Notes: generated by a model not told the origin, from the sequence alone. A stretch of 64,000 nucleotides of DNA from CAYTGM01 sp964437365 (GCA_964437365.1 CAYTGM010000023.1:1-64000), one strand, 5' to 3'. Counted from the stretch's first letter, positions 35,326 through 45,436 are shown. A program made the numbers and translations.

Positions 35326-36708
35326 TCAGCCTTCCCAAACCCGAATAATTTCCCCAACGCTATACAAGCTTCCCAGACAAAGAACATGAGCCGGCGTTTC
35401 TCGCGCCGTTTCAACAGCCTCCTTGATCGAGCTGCAGGCGATGGAGGGAAACCCAGCCTGCTGGCACTTCTCCGCGAGAACTTTCGGATCACAGCCCCTT
35501 GGGCTATTAAGAGGAATCGTCAGAACCCCCTGTACGTCTAGATTACTGACATTGGAAATTAATTCTCGAAGGAACTCCTGATGGTCTTTGTCCTTCTGCA
35601 TCCCAATAATAATCATCAGGAGCTCATTGCCGGTTCCTCGAATCATACGGCTCGCTTCTTCTGCAACGAGGCGAGCTCCGAGAGGACAATGCGCTCCATC
35701 AGCTATCAGTAGTCTTCCAGACGGGTCCTGACGCACTTCAAATCTGCCTGGCCAGTCTATCCGGTCTATACCATCCAGAATGGTGTCGCCCATTATTTCT
35801 GGCTTGAACTCTTTGGCTATATACCAGGCTGCAGCGAGAGCTGATTCAAGGTTCGCCAGTTGGAATTCACCATGGAGTTTAATTTGCCTGCTAACATTGT
35901 GGCCTTCGGGAAGTCTGATCCGGATATTCTGTGCTTTCAGTGAACTGGATTGAAGCAATACCGGATTGTGCTCCCACGACCGAACAACTGGTGAGCCCGT
36001 TTCTTCGGCTTTATGTCGAATTTCCTTCAGTACTTCAGCGAGATATTCGGGTCTTTGGCGGGAAAGAATAACGGGTTTGCCCTGTTTAATGATACCAGCC
36101 TTTTCGGAGGTAATCTCTTGTATCGTCTCTCCGAGTATTGCCGTGTGGTCCTTGCTGATGGTTGTGATGATAGATATAAATGGATTAACAACATTTGTAC
36201 AGTCCAGCCTGCCACCGAGTCCTGTTTCCCAGCAAACGATTGTAGGAAGTGAGCTTCCTCGTGCTTGCTCTTTTCTGGCAAAGTCTGAAAAAGCCCTGAG
36301 TGCGAGAGCAGTCAGAGTCTCAAAGACGGTTCTATACGAATGTCCCTTCTCGAAACCATGCCGTTGTGCGGGAAGTAGACTATTGTAGAAGCCTTCAAGG
36401 TTATGTTCAAATTCTTCCCTGGACCAGGATTTTCCATTGAATCGAAAACGCTGGCCAAAATGGTCCAGATGGGGACTGGTGAACGTACAGACAGAAAAAC
36501 CTGCTTGTAGTAAGAGAGCCTCCAGGATCGCTGCTGTTGATCCCTTACCTCTGGTCCCTGCGATATGGACAAATTCAAGACCTTCGAGATGTATATTCAG
36601 ACTGTCCAACCAGACTTTGAATCGTTCGAGGTTGTAAACGGGATCTGAGTAGGCCTTTTTTGGAGGATCTTTCTCAAGGTCCATTAGTTGGTCGAGAATT
36701 GAAGACAT
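35326..36708 (-). CDS. folC: Bifunctional dihydrofolate/folylpolyglutamate synthase
   Basis: FolC adds glutamate to dihydropteroate and then to tetrahydrofolates. The 460-residue protein is a Mur-ligase-type enzyme. The P-loop is HIAGTRGKGSTAA, followed by FTSPHLDHFGQRFRFNG, the WETGLGGRLDCTN motif, and ISKDHTAILGETIQEI with the carbamylated-lysine region EKAGIIKQGKPV. The C-terminal ligase domain has DGAHCPLGARLVAEEA. It faces pdxA. Upstream of its start is a long gene-free region. Confidence 0.96.
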   Translation of the reverse strand: MSSILDQLMDLEKDPPKKAYSDPVYNLERFKVWLDSLNIHLEGLEFVHIAGTRGKGSTAAILEALLLQAGFSVCTFTSPHLDHFGQRFRFNGKSWSREEFEHNLEGFYNSLLPAQRHGFEKGHSYRTVFETLTALALRAFSDFARKEQARGSSLPTIVCWETGLGGRLDCTNVVNPFISIITTISKDHTAILGETIQEITSEKAGIIKQGKPVILSRQRPEYLAEVLKEIRHKAEETGSPVVRSWEHNPVLLQSSSLKAQNIRIRLPEGHNVSRQIKLHGEFQLANLESALAAAWYIAKEFKPEIMGDTILDGIDRIDWPGRFEVRQDPSGRLLIADGAHCPLGARLVAEEASRMIRGTGNELLMIIIGMQKDKDHQEFLRELISNVSNLDVQGVLTIPLNSPRGCDPKVLAEKCQQAGFPSIACSSIKEAVETARETPAHVLCLGSLYSVGEIIRVWEG

Positions 36709-37493
36709 CTTTTTTCATCTTTGTCATTGAAAGTCTACCCATGAATTGGGGGACCACTTCCTTTTCGGCAGCAGAAATCTACTTTTCAGGAGCTCTTGAT
36801 CGCAAGCCTCGTCCTTCGCTCCTCTCTTTGATTTCGGGCACGGGACACGGGAGAGTCCTCTGGTGCCATTGTTCGGCGGCATATTCCGCTGAAGGACGAT
36901 TTCATCACCGCTCCTCGCTCACACTGATCACGCCGTCAGCCCCAAGTGAATCACAGACGTAAAACAGGGGGATGCTACCAGTATCGATGCATGTTCGATG
37001 CATCATCGAACCACTGGAATGCATCGAACTTCGATCCAGGGAGGGTGGATGGTGTGTCGATCTCCCCAGGTAACCCCAAGCGTCTGAGCTGCCGCTGTTC
37101 AGCTCCTATTTCCTTTGTGATTTGGAAAACAGCTCGAAAATCCCACCTGGGAGTCAGCTTTTCATGAAAGAGGGCAGGAGAGTGCTCGGTTTTAACTTAA
37201 GCCAAATATTTCCAGAGATTTAGATCGACTTTTTACCCATGAATATCCCTTTCCTCGCCCCGAAAAGAGTGAGCCGCAAGCCTACATCTTCCAACATATG
37301 CAGGCTTAAGCTTGATTTTCGGTTGTGTGTCTCCAAATCTGAAGATTAGTTTTATCTTCACAAGGATGAGAACCGAGACCCACTTGTCTCAACCTTCTGA
37401 CTGACCTGACATTACCATGTGGCGCCTTCTCTTTTCGATCATGGTCTTGGTGCTTAAGAGGCAGTCAGTGGCACTGGCATTTAGAGGTAGATT
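36709..37493. other. 785-bp intergenic region rich in inverted repeats
   Basis: No credible gene is visible; short open frames lack ribosome-binding sites and coding character. Inverted repeats include TTCGATGCAT/ATGCATCGAA (36994-37003 with 37019-37028), GAGCTG/CAGCTC (37086-37105, loop 8) and TGAAGAT/ATCTTCA (37340-37360, loop 7). The first stem is 10 bp and unlikely by chance; the second is within chance. The ATCGATGCAT-like words around 36983-37034 form a small cluster. The region should carry promoters for folC and for the membrane protein at 37494. Confidence 0.6.
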
Positions 37494-39134
37494 TTGTCTC
37501 TCTTAGAACGTCTTCCGAAGATATTCCACGCCCCCGATAACTCTGGTGGAGGTTTCCCTCCCAACCAATGGAACAATCAGTATAGTCAGGGGGACGATGA
37601 TGACTATAATGTAAACGATAGCGATCCGTCACGGGAAGCTCATGGGTACGGAGAGGATCAACAATCCGCGGACCCCTACGCTCCGCCTCCAAACGATTAT
37701 GGAGATTCCTCCTACGGAGGCGATCCCTACCCTCCTGCACCACCCGCACCTCAGGGCGATTATGCCAACCCGCCTTCGAAAGAAGGTTTCGGTCCTGGTC
37801 AATATGATGTGGACGATGGAAATCAGGCATCTGCGCCCGAATTCCAGGGGCAGCAGTTGTCTATATCAGCTCTACAGAACCAGGGGAATGATGATCCGGG
37901 AGCTTCGCCTGCAGATGAATTTGCACCACCACCTCCGGCTGACTCCCAGGCACCTCAACAATACAACCAACCCAGCATCGGGGATTATCAAAAGCCCGAA
38001 GAGGATATGCCTCAAGATTTCGGCGGTATGCCCGCTGTGCCGGCAAAGCCAAACTATGCCGACGAGCAGTTTGGGGAAAGTCATCTTTCTGGTGGCGGAG
38101 CGGTCGATGCCGACGGTAAGCCGAAGTATGTACCTGAGCTTAACCTGCGACAGGTTGATCCCGGCAGTCTGGGGAGGCGGGTCGCCGCAGGGGCCTGGCT
38201 CTTTTTCTCGTTTCTGATTCTCCTCTCGATCTTTCAAACAAACCAGGTCAGCATTGGGATTGCCTCAACTTCACCGTTAATTCTGACCGGTCTACTTCTT
38301 ATTACCGGTGCAAGGTGGGCAGGAATCCTCGGCATTATTATGTCCGTGCTGATCTCGGTCTTTTACATTTTCATTGGTTTGCTCGTCATTGGCTTCGATG
38401 TTCTTACCTCTTTCGGTGGGGTTTCCATGCTGCCAACCTCTGTTGGTTATTCGCTTATCGCTATGGGTGTCTGTTTCTTTTTTGGAAATCTCTTGATGCT
38501 CGTGAAAGCGCCAGAATTGGGTCGGAGTCTGTTCGGGGCCTTACTTGTCGTTGTACCTCTTGTTGCAACGGTGGCGGTAGCACAGCTTTCTATTGAGGCG
38601 TTTGTACCGAAGCTGACGAATCCGATTGATGGCTTTGATTCGAAGGAATACGGTTCCTCCTACGAAAACTTCTACGTGGTAAAACCGGAGAGCTGGGGGG
38701 CATTTGAATGGGCTGAAATTGAGATTTTCTCTCCTCTCGCCACAGATTTAACAACCAAACCAAACTACAACTTTCTGAACCAGAGGCAGGACGCCCTCCT
38801 TTCTATCTACCTCACAGAGCCTCCCAAGAACACGTTGGCTACAATGTTGGGACAGGAAATTCTGAGCCCGATCGAAGAGGAAATTATCCGTGGTTTGCCG
38901 AAAAAGAATCGTGAACCAGTGACCTATACTTATCAAGGATACGAATTTCAGGAAAATGTCTATGGAGGTACCCTTGACAGGGGAGTCTCCCTGAAGATCA
39001 CTATCGCACACGCAGTGGTTGGCGATAAGCTGTTTGTGATCGCACTCACGCAGCGAGCCAATGAAGATGGAGTCACGAGCAGCGACAGTGATCCAATCTT
39101 CAACGAATATTTCCAGAGTCTTCGTTTCGATTAA
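37494..39134 (+). CDS. Membrane protein with long disordered N-terminus
   Basis: The start is TTG, with AGAGG seven bases before it. The first 200 or so residues are low complexity, rich in Pro, Gly, Gln, Asp, Tyr and Asn (for example PPNQWNNQYSQGDDDDY), and probably unfolded in the cytoplasm. Then about five membrane helices (about 225-365) follow, starting GAWLFFSFLILLSIF. The last 170 residues form an extracytoplasmic domain (NFYVVKPESWGAFEWAEIEI to the end). It ends in a strand-helix FNEYFQSLRF, recalling small PsbP/DUF1795-like folds. It is upstream of rlmN by 30 bp and may be co-transcribed. The family is not recognised. Confidence 0.8.
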   Translation: MSLLERLPKIFHAPDNSGGGFPPNQWNNQYSQGDDDDYNVNDSDPSREAHGYGEDQQSADPYAPPPNDYGDSSYGGDPYPPAPPAPQGDYANPPSKEGFGPGQYDVDDGNQASAPEFQGQQLSISALQNQGNDDPGASPADEFAPPPPADSQAPQQYNQPSIGDYQKPEEDMPQDFGGMPAVPAKPNYADEQFGESHLSGGGAVDADGKPKYVPELNLRQVDPGSLGRRVAAGAWLFFSFLILLSIFQTNQVSIGIASTSPLILTGLLLITGARWAGILGIIMSVLISVFYIFIGLLVIGFDVLTSFGGVSMLPTSVGYSLIAMGVCFFFGNLLMLVKAPELGRSLFGALLVVVPLVATVAVAQLSIEAFVPKLTNPIDGFDSKEYGSSYENFYVVKPESWGAFEWAEIEIFSPLATDLTTKPNYNFLNQRQDALLSIYLTEPPKNTLATMLGQEILSPIEEEIIRGLPKKNREPVTYTYQGYEFQENVYGGTLDRGVSLKITIAHAVVGDKLFVIALTQRANEDGVTSSDSDPIFNEYFQSLRFD

Positions 39135-39164
39135 GACTTCCAGAACAGATTGTCGAGTGGTACC

Positions 39165-40349
39165 ATGAGTAACGATCAGCCGCGTTTGCGTGGCATGTCC
39201 CAGAATGAAATGATCAAGTTGGTAGAAGACGCGGGCTTCGAAGCCTTTCGGGGAAAGCAGCTTTTTCATTGGATCTTTAAGCAAGGCGCGCGTTCTCTGG
39301 AGGAGATGAAGAACCTTCCGCAGAAAATGCGCGAATGGCTGCAGGAAAATACCGTTCTGGGCGGAGTCAAAGAAGCTGTCGCGTTGAAGAAATCTGCCGA
39401 CGGTAGTTACAAGTTTCTTTTCCTTCTGGAAGACGATAAGAAAGTAGAATCTGTCCTGATGCCAGCAGCATCCGGCAAGTTCTGGACGCAATGCCTTAGT
39501 TCTCAAGTTGGTTGCGCCGTCGATTGTAAGTTTTGTGTCACCGGGTTTAACGGTTTCTTTCGACAAATGAAAGTTGATGAAATTGTCGACCAGGTTCTCT
39601 TCGCACGAAGGCACCTGAAAGAGGACAACCCCGAGGCAAATTATCGTAATCTTGTCTACATGGGAATGGGTGAGCCCCTTCTTAACCCCGATCATGTGAT
39701 TAAATCTATACAGATTCTCACAACCCATGAAGGTGTAGATCTCTCGCCAAGAAGAATAACCGTCAGTACAAGTGGGATTGTTCCTGGGATGATTCAGCTG
39801 GCAGAAGCAAAGACGGGAGCGCTGCTGGCTCTTTCATTGAATGCACCTACGCAGCATGAGCGTGAAGAAATCATGCCCATTACAAAGAAGTATCTCCTCA
39901 AGGATGTCATGGACGTAACATACAACTATGCCTTTGGAAAGAATGCACGAGTTACCTATGAATACGTGCTTCTTGCAGGGTTGAATGATAGTCCTGAACA
40001 TGCGAAAAAGCTGCGGGAAATGCTGAGTGTTAAACCGTGTAAGCTGAACATCATTCCCTTCAATCCAAGTCCTCTCCTGCCCTATAAACGGCCCACTGAT
40101 GAGGCTGTGCAAAGCTTCGTCGATGAATTCAGAGATGCGCCCTTCGTGGTTAGCGTCCGATGGTCAAAAGCACTTGATGTAGATGGGGCATGTGGTCAGC
40201 TGGCTGGTCAGCATCGCCAACGGGACGGGCGTAAAATGCCTGAACCCGCACAGGCGAAAGAAGCCGTGGCCAGTTCTCTGGGTGATCTCGATTTTTTCGC
40301 GCCTGTTGCCGTGGAATCCCAGGAAGACGACGACACCGACTCGGCCTGA
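39165..40349 (+). CDS. rlmN: 23S rRNA (adenine(2503)-C(2))-methyltransferase RlmN
   Basis: RlmN is a radical-SAM enzyme that methylates A2503 of 23S rRNA and A37 of some tRNAs. The iron-sulfur motif C-x3-C-x2-C is in CAVDCKFC, with GFFRQMKVDEIVDQV after it. The GEPLLN motif and the PRRITVSTSGIVPGM stretch are typical. The second catalytic cysteine is in the C-terminal DGACGQL. N-terminal FRGKQLFHWIFKQGARS matches the family's substrate-binding domain. The ATG at 39165 is preferred to a TTG at 39150. The 394-residue length includes a short acidic C-terminal extension (about 30 residues) not usually present. Confidence 0.97.
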   Translation: MSNDQPRLRGMSQNEMIKLVEDAGFEAFRGKQLFHWIFKQGARSLEEMKNLPQKMREWLQENTVLGGVKEAVALKKSADGSYKFLFLLEDDKKVESVLMPAASGKFWTQCLSSQVGCAVDCKFCVTGFNGFFRQMKVDEIVDQVLFARRHLKEDNPEANYRNLVYMGMGEPLLNPDHVIKSIQILTTHEGVDLSPRRITVSTSGIVPGMIQLAEAKTGALLALSLNAPTQHEREEIMPITKKYLLKDVMDVTYNYAFGKNARVTYEYVLLAGLNDSPEHAKKLREMLSVKPCKLNIIPFNPSPLLPYKRPTDEAVQSFVDEFRDAPFVVSVRWSKALDVDGACGQLAGQHRQRDGRKMPEPAQAKEAVASSLGDLDFFAPVAVESQEDDDTDSA

Positions 40350-40442
40350 CCGCATCTCTTCTCCAACAAAAAAAACGATTTTTCTTGATGATCTTTCTCG
40401 AAGAAGCTTTCTTCAGGGTAACATCATCAATTGGATATTTCT

Positions 40443-42944
40443 ATGTCTCAAAAATCTCTTTTGTTTCTTCTCTTTACACTTAGTTTTGTGCTCACAACCA
40501 GTGTTAAGGTACCAGCCCAAGGTGAGGAATTAGAATTCAATCCTTCTCCCTATGGTATTATGGGATTCCCGTATAGTCATTCGAAGCCAGACCCCGACGT
40601 TCTTCAGAAAGCTGAAGAACATATGGATCTATATCTCCTCTCAGGGTCTCGTTGGGATCGACGAGACTTCTGGTGGAGCGTTGTTGAGCCGGAGCCTGGT
40701 CAGTGGGAGTGGGATTACTTTGATGAGGCTATCGAAGACTTTAAAGAAAATAAAGTAAACCTGGTCATTATTCTGTGCTATGGATCAGCCTGGAAAGGTG
40801 AAGCACCGCAAACAGAACAAGAAATCAAAGAGTATGGCGAGTACGTCTACAGAATGGTGGATCGCTATAAGGGCTACGTGAAGCACTGGGAAATATGGAA
40901 CGAGCCGAACATTCTTCCCTTCTGGGCTCCAAAGCCGGATGTAGCAGTCTATACAAAGCTCCTTCAGGAAGCTTATCGACGCGCAAAGGAAGCCGATCCG
41001 GATTGTGTTATTCTGGGAGGAGGCCTGGCAGGTGCTGAAGAGCCCTTTGTCCGGGGTATGTATGAAAACGGAGCCAAAGGCTATTTTGATGCTTTTTCCT
41101 ATCACACCTACAATAACAATCCTGATGAGGTAAGTCAGACGAAGGAAATCAGGATCATCCGCGACGTTATGAAGGAATATAATGATCTTAAACCGCTCTG
41201 GATTACTGAGACAGGAATCTATACCGGTCCTTCCGGAGTCACTGAAACAGTCCAGGCTGAGCGCGTTGTGAAGTCCTCAATTCGCTGGGTGTATATGGGA
41301 ATAGAAAGAATATTCCAGCTCACATTGAAAGACTGGTCGGACGATCTTGATACGGAAGACGCGATGCACTTTAGAGGGTTCGCAAACATGGCTGGAACTC
41401 CCAAAGAATCCTTCTACTCCTTCAGGACTATGGTAGATCTGCTGGGGGAGCGAGATGTTGTCGGTCGAGTCAGATTATATGAGGGCTTGGATGGATATGT
41501 TTTTGACGGAGAAAGCCCGATTCTAGTTACCTGGACTGAAGAGGGAAAAGTGATAGATCATCAATTGAATCTCTCATCTCGCTCAATCATGCACTATACG
41601 ATGGATGGTGAGAAGACACTGCTGGCATCTGAAAGTGGCGAGTTTGATCTCAAGATCAATCAGAGCCCCGTGTACCTGGAGGGTGTTGGGCCCGCGATTA
41701 TTGAGGCAGCAAAGTGGGAATGGAATATAGATGAGGAGTCTCTCTCAGCTGGGGATACCTTTACACTGGGATTCAATCGAAAGAAGACCGATAGTGCCGA
41801 TGGCAATGCATGGGAGGCAAGGATCATCGATTCTGATATCCTGGAAGTCCTCGATTCAAATGAGAACTCAGCTGTCGTCCAGGTAAAGAACGATGTACTT
41901 CCAGGAAAGTATTTTTTCACATGGAGAGTCTTGCACAAAGATGATGATCAGAATTTTGTAGATATATACGGGCTTATTGACGTTCAAGACCCGATCGTTG
42001 TTTCGTTCGCTCAGCCATCGCGTTACGATCTCGGTCGCCCAATGGTTAATATGGAGATCCGTAATAATTCCGAAGAGGAATTTCCTCTCTCCTTCTCAGG
42101 AGCATGGCAGGGCGATGGAGTTGTTACCGTCGATGGAACGGTGGTCGCCATGAGTAAGAGGAAGGCTACCATACCCATTAAGTTTCCTCCCGCCTTTTTT
42201 AAGAATGGTAAAGAGAATTTACTGAATATGGAAGTCGTCTCTGGGGAGTCCACACGCTCTGTAGACCAGGAATTCAAAATTCTGAAGATCTGGAGAATGG
42301 AGGATGAACCCGTTATTGATGGAGATTTGTCAGAGTGGGCTTCTCTTCAAAAGAATATAACCATGTCCATGCTGACAGAAGAGGACTTTAACCCTTCCCA
42401 TGTAAAAGGGGAAGGTGATTCGAAGCTTGAAGGTTGGATGACCTGGGATGATGATAACCTTTATCTCGCTTTTGAATATACAGACGACGCGCTCTTCTTT
42501 CCTTCTTCCAATGTCATCTGGAATCACGATTCTCTTCAACTTGCGTTCGACGGTGGAAACAATGCACTTCCTGAAGATCCATTCGGTCCCGACGACTATG
42601 AAATCGAGGTTGCAAGACTTACCGACGGTTCAGATCTGATCTATGCGACCCAGTTTCCGCCCGGTCAGATTTCAGAAATCGTTGAGTCAAGATCGGAGCT
42701 GGCGATTTCTGTCGATGAAGAAGGTGGTACGGTTAAGTACGAAATCCGTATCCCATCCTCTGTACTGGCAGCGATCGATTTTAAGACAGGTCAAGTCTTT
42801 GGCTTTAATCTCGTTCACAATGATAACGACGGAGGGGGCGAATATCAACGAGAAGGCTGGCTGGAACTGACCCCGGGAATCGGGTATGGGAAGATGCCTT
42901 TTCATTATTATGACGCTGTTTTCTGGCCCTCACTCGAAGAGTAA
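40443..42944 (+). CDS. Secreted GH39-like glycoside hydrolase with CBM9-like domain
   Basis: A signal peptide (MSQKSLLFLLFTLSFVLTT) precedes a clan GH-A barrel (residues about 35-330). The acid/base glutamate is E154 in EIWNEPN, and the nucleophile E256 in WITETG; this 102-residue spacing and the HWEIWNEPN context resemble GH39 xylosidase/iduronidase-type enzymes. The middle part is beta-sandwich-like. The C-terminal 210 residues, from DGDLSEW at about 625 through WTWDDDNLYLAFE-like DDDNLYLAFEY to DNDGGGEYQREGW, look like a family 9 carbohydrate-binding module. It is followed by a Tat-exported PHP protein and a C39-like protein on the same strand, forming a likely secreted polysaccharide-processing group. 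Substrate unknown. The ATG at 40443 was chosen over a TTG at 40431. Confidence 0.88.
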   Translation: MSQKSLLFLLFTLSFVLTTSVKVPAQGEELEFNPSPYGIMGFPYSHSKPDPDVLQKAEEHMDLYLLSGSRWDRRDFWWSVVEPEPGQWEWDYFDEAIEDFKENKVNLVIILCYGSAWKGEAPQTEQEIKEYGEYVYRMVDRYKGYVKHWEIWNEPNILPFWAPKPDVAVYTKLLQEAYRRAKEADPDCVILGGGLAGAEEPFVRGMYENGAKGYFDAFSYHTYNNNPDEVSQTKEIRIIRDVMKEYNDLKPLWITETGIYTGPSGVTETVQAERVVKSSIRWVYMGIERIFQLTLKDWSDDLDTEDAMHFRGFANMAGTPKESFYSFRTMVDLLGERDVVGRVRLYEGLDGYVFDGESPILVTWTEEGKVIDHQLNLSSRSIMHYTMDGEKTLLASESGEFDLKINQSPVYLEGVGPAIIEAAKWEWNIDEESLSAGDTFTLGFNRKKTDSADGNAWEARIIDSDILEVLDSNENSAVVQVKNDVLPGKYFFTWRVLHKDDDQNFVDIYGLIDVQDPIVVSFAQPSRYDLGRPMVNMEIRNNSEEEFPLSFSGAWQGDGVVTVDGTVVAMSKRKATIPIKFPPAFFKNGKENLLNMEVVSGESTRSVDQEFKILKIWRMEDEPVIDGDLSEWASLQKNITMSMLTEEDFNPSHVKGEGDSKLEGWMTWDDDNLYLAFEYTDDALFFPSSNVIWNHDSLQLAFDGGNNALPEDPFGPDDYEIEVARLTDGSDLIYATQFPPGQISEIVESRSELAISVDEEGGTVKYEIRIPSSVLAAIDFKTGQVFGFNLVHNDNDGGGEYQREGWLELTPGIGYGKMPFHYYDAVFWPSLEE

Positions 42945-43039
42945 AACCGGGTGAGAGATATTCATCTTGAGGAACCCTGGGACAATGTGGTCAGGATATC
43001 GAATGATGTGAAGGTAATGAGAAGAGAACGGAGAAAACG

Positions 43040-45436
43040 ATGAGAGACGATAGACAAAACATTTCAAGGCGGATCTTTCTCAAAAAATCTCTCGCAGGAG
43101 GGATGGCTGCAGCATGCTGGGTCTATATCGGAGATACTGCCTTTGGTCAGATTCCATGGGAAGATGAGAAAGAGTCCGTTCTGCTTGAGAATGAAAGCCA
43201 GTTCGATCTGTCGAGAATGCAGAATGTGGGAGAGGGTTTCAGAAATGTTCAGCCTCGAGTCGCCTGGGGAGGAGATGGCAAACCATGGGTAACCTGGGTG
43301 GGTGAAGAAGATGAGAGAGACCATGTTTTTGTTACCTCTTTCGACGGTAACAGCTTTTCGGAAGCCGTACGTCTATCCGATGGTACAGGCCAGAGTCTGT
43401 ACCCACGTATTGCTCCTCTAGATGATAAGCTTGTCATTGCCTTTGTCACAAAGAATGATGAAATGTGGAAGCTCTCGGTTGTGCTCTTCAATATCAAAGA
43501 CTCAACAGTAGAAAAGAAGGTGGAGTTACTGGAAATTGATCGCCCTATTCTAAATCCGCACATTTCCGTGTCATCAGAGAATCATATTCTCGTTCTCTTT
43601 GAAGAGAAGCAGTCAACTTTCTTTGCAGTTCAAGCGGTCGAACTCGGGGAAGATCTTAGCGAAGTCAATCGACGACTCATTGCTGACGAAGGAGGGGACT
43701 GTCGTCGCCCAACTTCCGTTGCCGATAAAAAAGGGAGTTGGTGGATTGCCTGGGACCAGCAAAGTGGAGTCGGCAGTAAAACCATCTACCTGGCATGGTA
43801 TAGACAGGAGGGGTCTCTCTATCCCCTAAAGGCAACGCATCATCCGGCGATGAATATCGCCCCGACTCTTGCAATGGATCAGAAAGGCAGACCATGGGTC
43901 GCCTGGCAGTCAAATCGCAAGGGAACCGATCAGTGGGATATTCCACGCTGGTTCTATCTTCGATGTCTCGACAATGATAGATTCTTTGACCCCGTTGTAC
44001 CGCCAAAAGATAAGAACCTGGAAAAAGAAGGCACCGATCAGAGCTTTGAGTTTCCACAGGTCCATTGTGCTCCCGATGGAAAGGTTCTGATCACAGGCAG
44101 GCCTTCTCATAACTTCTGTATCCAGTATTATGAGGGGGATTCCTGGTCAGGTATATACAGACTGCCTCAGGAAGGCTGGGGTGGACGTGGGCAGTATCTT
44201 GATTCTGTGTACGATCCTGAGGGGAATCTCTGGGTTGTCAGGCGTGACCTTCGTGCAAATGTTCTCCAGAAAATCTCTGGACTTGCAGGAGAGCAAACAG
44301 AACCAGTCGTTGCTCCTACGATAGAAGGCGAGCGCGTTTCTCTTGCCCTGACCAATATCCACAAGTCTCCAGATCGATGGGACCCGCTCACAGAACTTGA
44401 AGGTATTGATGAAGATCTATATGCCTTCTACGGAGATTTACACGGACATACCTGGATGTCAGACGGGATGGGTGATGTAGATGAATACTATATTACTCGA
44501 CGGGATTACTACCAGGACGATTTTGCAGCGTTAACAGATCACGACTCTTTTGTTGGAAAAAGTATCTCTCTCGCTGAGTGGGAAATGCAGAAAGAGCTCG
44601 CAGAGCACTTTCAGGAAGATGGACGCTTCGTGACTTTTTTCGCTCAGGAATGGACAACTGGTCGATACCCCAATGCAGCAGGTCACAAGTGTATCTATAC
44701 AAACGATAAAGGGATTCCTCTCTTTGACCATACAAAGGAAGCCTATAGACGAACCAGTGATATTTATCCCCTGATCAAGAAGTGGAACGGGCTGGTATTC
44801 CCTCATCATACAGGGTGGACAGGGACTGACTGGGAAAACTGCGATCCGGAAATACAAACCCTGGCAGAAATCGTTTCCAACCATGGGTGTTTTGAGTATA
44901 TGGGGAACACGCCAATTACGCATCGGGGAGGAGCGCGGGGATGTTTTCTTCAAGATGCTTTGGCGAAAGGACACCGCTTTGGTTTTATCGGTGGCAGCGA
45001 TAGTCATGGACTGATCTGGCACCATCACGCAGGTTGGAAAAGAGACTGCAACAGAACAGGGTTAGCAGCAGTGCTCGCACCAGACCTGTCACGGAAGTCT
45101 ATTCTGGAGGCGATGAAGAAGCGTAGAACCTTTGCCACAACAGGCGTGAAAGCCCGACTCGACTTCCGTGTGAACGATCACCTGATGGGAGAGGAGATCG
45201 TTGTCGAAGAAGGACCAATCAAGATCAGCTTTGATGTGACCGCCCGACAGGATATCAAGTGGATCACGGTCGTGAAAAATAACCAGAACTGGTATACCTA
45301 TGGCGGAGAAGGGTACCGTTCACGAAATACCGTCATGGACGAAGATTTTGAATTGAAGAACTCTTTCTATTACCTGAGAGTCGAATTTGAAGATGGAAAT
45401 ATGGCCTGGTCCAGTCCCGTGTGGGTTGATGTCTAA
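43040..45436 (+). CDS. Tat-exported protein: beta-propeller-like plus PHP/DUF3604-like metal hydrolase
   Basis: The N-terminus has a twin-arginine signal (SRRIFLKKSLAGG), so it is exported folded. GGAG lies seven bases before the ATG. Residues about 60-440 consist of repeated short blades with Gly-Trp-containing strands (RVAWGGDGKPWVTWVGEE, PWVAWQSNRKG), a likely beta-propeller. Residues about 455-700 hold a PHP-type metal site: GDLHGHTWMSDG (about 463), LTDHDSF (about 499), PHHTGW (about 587) and GGSDSHG (about 651), like DUF3604/CehA proteins. The rest is a beta-sandwich. PHP domains are phosphoesterases or amidases and need two or three metals. Its place between a glycosidase and a C39-like protein suggests action on an external glycan or phosphoester. 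Confidence 0.85.
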   Translation: MRDDRQNISRRIFLKKSLAGGMAAACWVYIGDTAFGQIPWEDEKESVLLENESQFDLSRMQNVGEGFRNVQPRVAWGGDGKPWVTWVGEEDERDHVFVTSFDGNSFSEAVRLSDGTGQSLYPRIAPLDDKLVIAFVTKNDEMWKLSVVLFNIKDSTVEKKVELLEIDRPILNPHISVSSENHILVLFEEKQSTFFAVQAVELGEDLSEVNRRLIADEGGDCRRPTSVADKKGSWWIAWDQQSGVGSKTIYLAWYRQEGSLYPLKATHHPAMNIAPTLAMDQKGRPWVAWQSNRKGTDQWDIPRWFYLRCLDNDRFFDPVVPPKDKNLEKEGTDQSFEFPQVHCAPDGKVLITGRPSHNFCIQYYEGDSWSGIYRLPQEGWGGRGQYLDSVYDPEGNLWVVRRDLRANVLQKISGLAGEQTEPVVAPTIEGERVSLALTNIHKSPDRWDPLTELEGIDEDLYAFYGDLHGHTWMSDGMGDVDEYYITRRDYYQDDFAALTDHDSFVGKSISLAEWEMQKELAEHFQEDGRFVTFFAQEWTTGRYPNAAGHKCIYTNDKGIPLFDHTKEAYRRTSDIYPLIKKWNGLVFPHHTGWTGTDWENCDPEIQTLAEIVSNHGCFEYMGNTPITHRGGARGCFLQDALAKGHRFGFIGGSDSHGLIWHHHAGWKRDCNRTGLAAVLAPDLSRKSILEAMKKRRTFATTGVKARLDFRVNDHLMGEEIVVEEGPIKISFDVTARQDIKWITVVKNNQNWYTYGGEGYRSRNTVMDEDFELKNSFYYLRVEFEDGNMAWSSPVWVDV

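Noticed and set aside
38748..39728. 326-residue minus-strand frame spanning the membrane protein and rlmN
   Set aside because: It is antisense to two well-supported genes and has no family motif.
40381..40442. Terminator between rlmN and the glycosidase gene
   Set aside because: Only a 5-bp stem (GAAGA/TCTTC) is present, with no T-run after it.
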